A stretch of DNA of 17,190 nt from Acidimicrobiaceae bacterium (GTDB taxonomy: Bacteria > Actinomycetota > Acidimicrobiia > Acidimicrobiales > RAAP-2): the NCBI GenBank assembly GCA_003131665.1, contig PKWA01000082.1, forward strand, positions 1-17,190, written 5' to 3'. The notes beneath the pieces were generated by a model. It was not told the DNA's origin and made no database searches. It saw only the letters and a list, made by a program, of their open reading frames with translations. Below, piece by piece: positions 15,065-17,190 of the stretch. Both the position numbers and the translations under genes were made by a program. Each line of letters starts with the position of its first letter. Within the stretch, counting starts at the first letter, position 1.

Positions 15065-16177
15065 TTACTTTGCCAAGTGCATCTTGGAAGCCACCGTCGC
15101 CAGCAACTCTTCGTACGATTTCGCAAAGGCCGCGACGCCCTCAACCTCTAGTTGATCGGTCACGGAGTCAAGTGAGACGTCGGGTGACAACGCCTCTAAG
15201 ACTTTTGCCAACGTGGCGCACGAGTCTTCGTCCAACAACTTTGACGAAGAAAAGTTCGCGTGGTCGAGCACGGCCGCCAAGGTGGCGTCAGGCATCGTGT
15301 TGACGGTTTCATCGGCGACGATGTTGTTCACGTACAACAGATCGTCGTAGCTGGGATTCTTGGTCGAAGTGGACGCCCACAGCGGTCGTTGCACTTGCGC
15401 CCCTCGACTTAAGAGTGACGTCACCTCATCGCTCTTCATGCGACCTCGATAGAGCTCGTAGGCCGCGGCGACTTGGGCATCGGCGGTGGTGCCGCGCCGC
15501 GGGTCGCCCTCGGGCAACAAGGCGTCCACGGCCACGTCGACCCGCGACACAAAAAACGAGGCGACACTGGCGATGGCTCCCAGGTCGTGGCCCGCGTCGT
15601 AGGCATCGCTCAGTCCCTGCGACCACGCAGTGATGACCTCGCCGTAGCGCGCCAGGGAGAAGATCAGGGTCACGTTGACGTTGATGCCTGCGCCCAATAC
15701 CGCGCGAATCGCCGGCAAGCCCTCTTTGGTGGCTGGGATCTTGATCATGACGTTCGAACGATCGACCCGTTGGGCCAGTCGATGGGCCGCGGTAATGGTC
15801 GTCTCGGTGTCGCGGGCCAGTCGTGGCGACACCTCCAACGAGACGAAGCCATCGAGGTAGCGACGCGCGCCGTTGGCAAACTCGACCTGAGAGCTCGCGT
15901 GCACCGGCGCCAACACGTCGCACGCGTCACGCACATCCGCCACGGCCAAGGACTCGAAGAGGTCCTCGGGATTGCTATCACTTGACGCCGCGACGAAGGA
16001 ATCGTACGCCGAAGAGGTCGCTAGGGCTTTAGCGAAAATCGAGGGGTTCGAGGTGACCCCTCGTACGCCCTCGGTGACGTACTGGGCGAGCGTTCCGTCG
16101 TTCAACCAGTCGCGGCGGATGTTGTCGATCCACGGGCTCTGGCCGTAGTCTCCGTACAGTTCATCGAGCTTCGTCAT
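15065..16177 (-). CDS. tal: transaldolase
   Basis: The 370-residue enzyme of the non-oxidative pentose-phosphate pathway moves a dihydroxyacetone unit from sedoheptulose 7-phosphate to glyceraldehyde 3-phosphate through a Schiff base. Motifs seen are GVTSNPSIFAKA (40-51), DGFVSLEVSP (109-118) and the catalytic Lys146 in MIKIPATKEG, followed by NVTLIFS and the STSTKNPSYDD segment. The length fits the longer bacterial transaldolase class found in actinobacteria and cyanobacteria. GGAGG at 16182-16186 precedes the ATG by four bases, and the ATG overlaps the tkt stop (ATGA), so tkt and tal are translationally coupled. Downstream, 101 bases separate it from fbiC; I see only weak hairpins there and no U-rich terminator. 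Confidence 0.96.
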   Translation of the reverse strand: MTKLDELYGDYGQSPWIDNIRRDWLNDGTLAQYVTEGVRGVTSNPSIFAKALATSSAYDSFVAASSDSNPEDLFESLAVADVRDACDVLAPVHASSQVEFANGARRYLDGFVSLEVSPRLARDTETTITAAHRLAQRVDRSNVMIKIPATKEGLPAIRAVLGAGINVNVTLIFSLARYGEVITAWSQGLSDAYDAGHDLGAIASVASFFVSRVDVAVDALLPEGDPRRGTTADAQVAAAYELYRGRMKSDEVTSLLSRGAQVQRPLWASTSTKNPSYDDLLYVNNIVADETVNTMPDATLAAVLDHANFSSSKLLDEDSCATLAKVLEALSPDVSLDSVTDQLEVEGVAAFAKSYEELLATVASKMHLAK

Positions 16178-17190
16178 CGGCCCTCCGCCAATACTGCTTC
16201 GACGTGGCGTACGACCGTGTCGGGCACGATGTCGAAGTACGCGAAGACTTCCTTACCCGGCGCCGACATGCCGAAGGTGTTGATACCAATGGCGTCGTCC
16301 ACGTAGTTGGCCCAGCCCAGCGTGGCGCCGGCCTCCAATGCCACCGACGGCGTCGAACGGCGTAGCACCTGGTCTCGGTACTCCCGAGGCTGAGCGTCAA
16401 AACAGCGCCAACACGGCATCGCCACGACGCGCGTCACGAGGCCCTTGGCGGCGAGTTCGTCGGCCGCGCTGAGCGCGAGGGCCACTTCAGAGCCCGTGGC
16501 GACCAGGGTGAAGACGGCGTCACCGTGTTCGCGGATCACGTAGCCACCGCGACGTGCGCCCCTGGCGCTGGCCGCGCCGTCGGCTGCGTTGAAAACCGGC
16601 ATGTCCTGGCGCGAGAGGATGAGGGCCGTCGTCGATGGCTCTTTGGCACTCAAAAACTGCTCCACCAAGTCCAGCGTCTCATTGGCGTCACTCGGTCGAA
16701 CGACATGAATATTTGGCATGGCACGAAGCGCCATGAGATGCTCGATCGGTTGGTGGGTGGGTCCATCTTCGCCGACGCCCACCGAATCGTGAGTGTAGAC
16801 AAAGAGCACGCCGGCGTGACTCAACGAGGCCAAGCGAACGGCCGGGCGTGCGTAGTCGTTAAAGACAAAGAACGTGGAGCCCGCGGGACGAAACCCGCCG
16901 TGGTGCGCTTGACCCACCAGGATCGCGCTCATGGCGTGTTCACGAATGCCGTAGTGGATCTGTCGGCCCCCGGGGGTGGTGGCACCCTGGGGCCCCGAAT
17001 ACTTGAGCTCGACCCCCGTATTGTCGGTGAGGTCGGCCGATACCGCCGTGAGGCCCCGGGTCTGAGAGGCGAACGTGTCCATGGCGCGTTGCAGAGCCCG
17101 TCGAGTGGCCATCTGAGAGTTGGGCGCGAATGGCTCGGGCTTCGTGACGACATGCGCCACACCGTTGCTGTTGAGTTGCTCGAGGAGTTG
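16174..17190 (-). CDS. tkt: transketolase, C-terminal half (cut by the window edge)
   Basis: The frame is open to the right edge, so the 338 residues present are the C-terminal half of a protein normally about 650-700 long; the N-terminal thiamine-diphosphate-binding domain lies outside. The pyrimidine domain is present, with the GIREHAMSAI motif (its Glu, at 16939-16941, activates the thiamine cofactor), AGSTFFVFNDYARPAVR, and HDSVGVGEDGPTHQPIEH. The C-terminal domain follows with VATGSEVALAL and ALEAGATLGWANY. Transketolase transfers two-carbon units between sugar phosphates and works with the transaldolase encoded next. The GTG at 17160 should not be taken as the start: the family sequence clearly continues upstream. 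It overlaps tal by four bases. Confidence 0.95.
   Translation of the reverse strand, partial: QLLEQLNSNGVAHVVTKPEPFAPNSQMATRRALQRAMDTFASQTRGLTAVSADLTDNTGVELKYSGPQGATTPGGRQIHYGIREHAMSAILVGQAHHGGFRPAGSTFFVFNDYARPAVRLASLSHAGVLFVYTHDSVGVGEDGPTHQPIEHLMALRAMPNIHVVRPSDANETLDLVEQFLSAKEPSTTALILSRQDMPVFNAADGAASARGARRGGYVIREHGDAVFTLVATGSEVALALSAADELAAKGLVTRVVAMPCWRCFDAQPREYRDQVLRRSTPSVALEAGATLGWANYVDDAIGINTFGMSAPGKEVFAYFDIVPDTVVRHVEAVLAEGR

Noticed and set aside
13101..15155. Two long plus-strand frames (262 and 294 codons) opposite fbiC
   Set aside because: They are antisense shadows of fbiC caused by GC-rich codon bias; the fbiC strand carries both radical-SAM cysteine motifs. The products are Arg/Val-rich with no recognisable domain.
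1..17190. CRISPR array, transposon, prophage or defence system
   Set aside because: I found no regularly spaced repeats, terminal inverted repeats, or genes of those kinds on reading both strands.

Overview
This window looks like a housekeeping stretch of an actinobacterial chromosome. The best single clue is the fused F420-cofactor gene fbiC, in which a CofG half and a CofH half form one 753-residue protein; that fusion is typical of Actinomycetota. Other clues that fit are moderately high GC, many GTG starts, TAGGAT-like -10 hexamers, a tkt-tal gene order and a long-form LOG protein. Within the phylum, an Acidimicrobiia-like lineage is my guess from overall protein flavour, not a demonstrated fact. 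I found no transposase, integrase, phage gene, CRISPR array, toxin-antitoxin pair or defence island.

Layout. Positions 1-177 are mostly non-coding, with a 12-bp palindrome just before the first clear gene and a doubtful 43-codon ORF on the minus strand. Then come a fumarylacetoacetate-hydrolase-family gene (+), a stand-alone DEDDh exonuclease (+), and a convergent VOC/glyoxalase-fold gene (-). A tRNA-Pro(GGG) gene with encoded CCA follows on the minus strand. Upstream of it on the same strand is a compact thiamine cluster: thiO, thiS (GTGA overlap) and a 50-codon unrecognised small gene with a strong Shine-Dalgarno sequence. thiG, often found next to thiOS, is not in the window.

Divergent from thiO is gltBD, which encodes the two subunits of NADPH-dependent glutamate synthase and overlaps by 8 bases at the junction. 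It is followed by an acyl-CoA synthetase gene with its own likely promoter, and by a 65-residue coiled-coil-like protein that starts on the last base of the synthetase stop codon. That unit meets, tail to tail over a CTAG, a minus-strand pair made of fbiC and a LOG-family Rossmann gene. Finally, at the right edge, tkt (partial) and tal overlap by ATGA on the minus strand and encode the non-oxidative pentose-phosphate enzymes.

Functionally the window combines nitrogen assimilation (gltBD), cofactor synthesis (thiazole moiety of thiamine; F420 deazaflavin), central carbon metabolism (tkt, tal) and acid activation or catabolism (acyl-CoA ligase, FAH-family enzyme). The tkt product uses thiamine diphosphate, so thiOS and tkt are metabolically related though not linked in one operon. 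I did not find a convincing new multi-gene system. The items most worth a second look are the two small proteins (50 and 65 residues) and the tight fbiC-LOG pairing.
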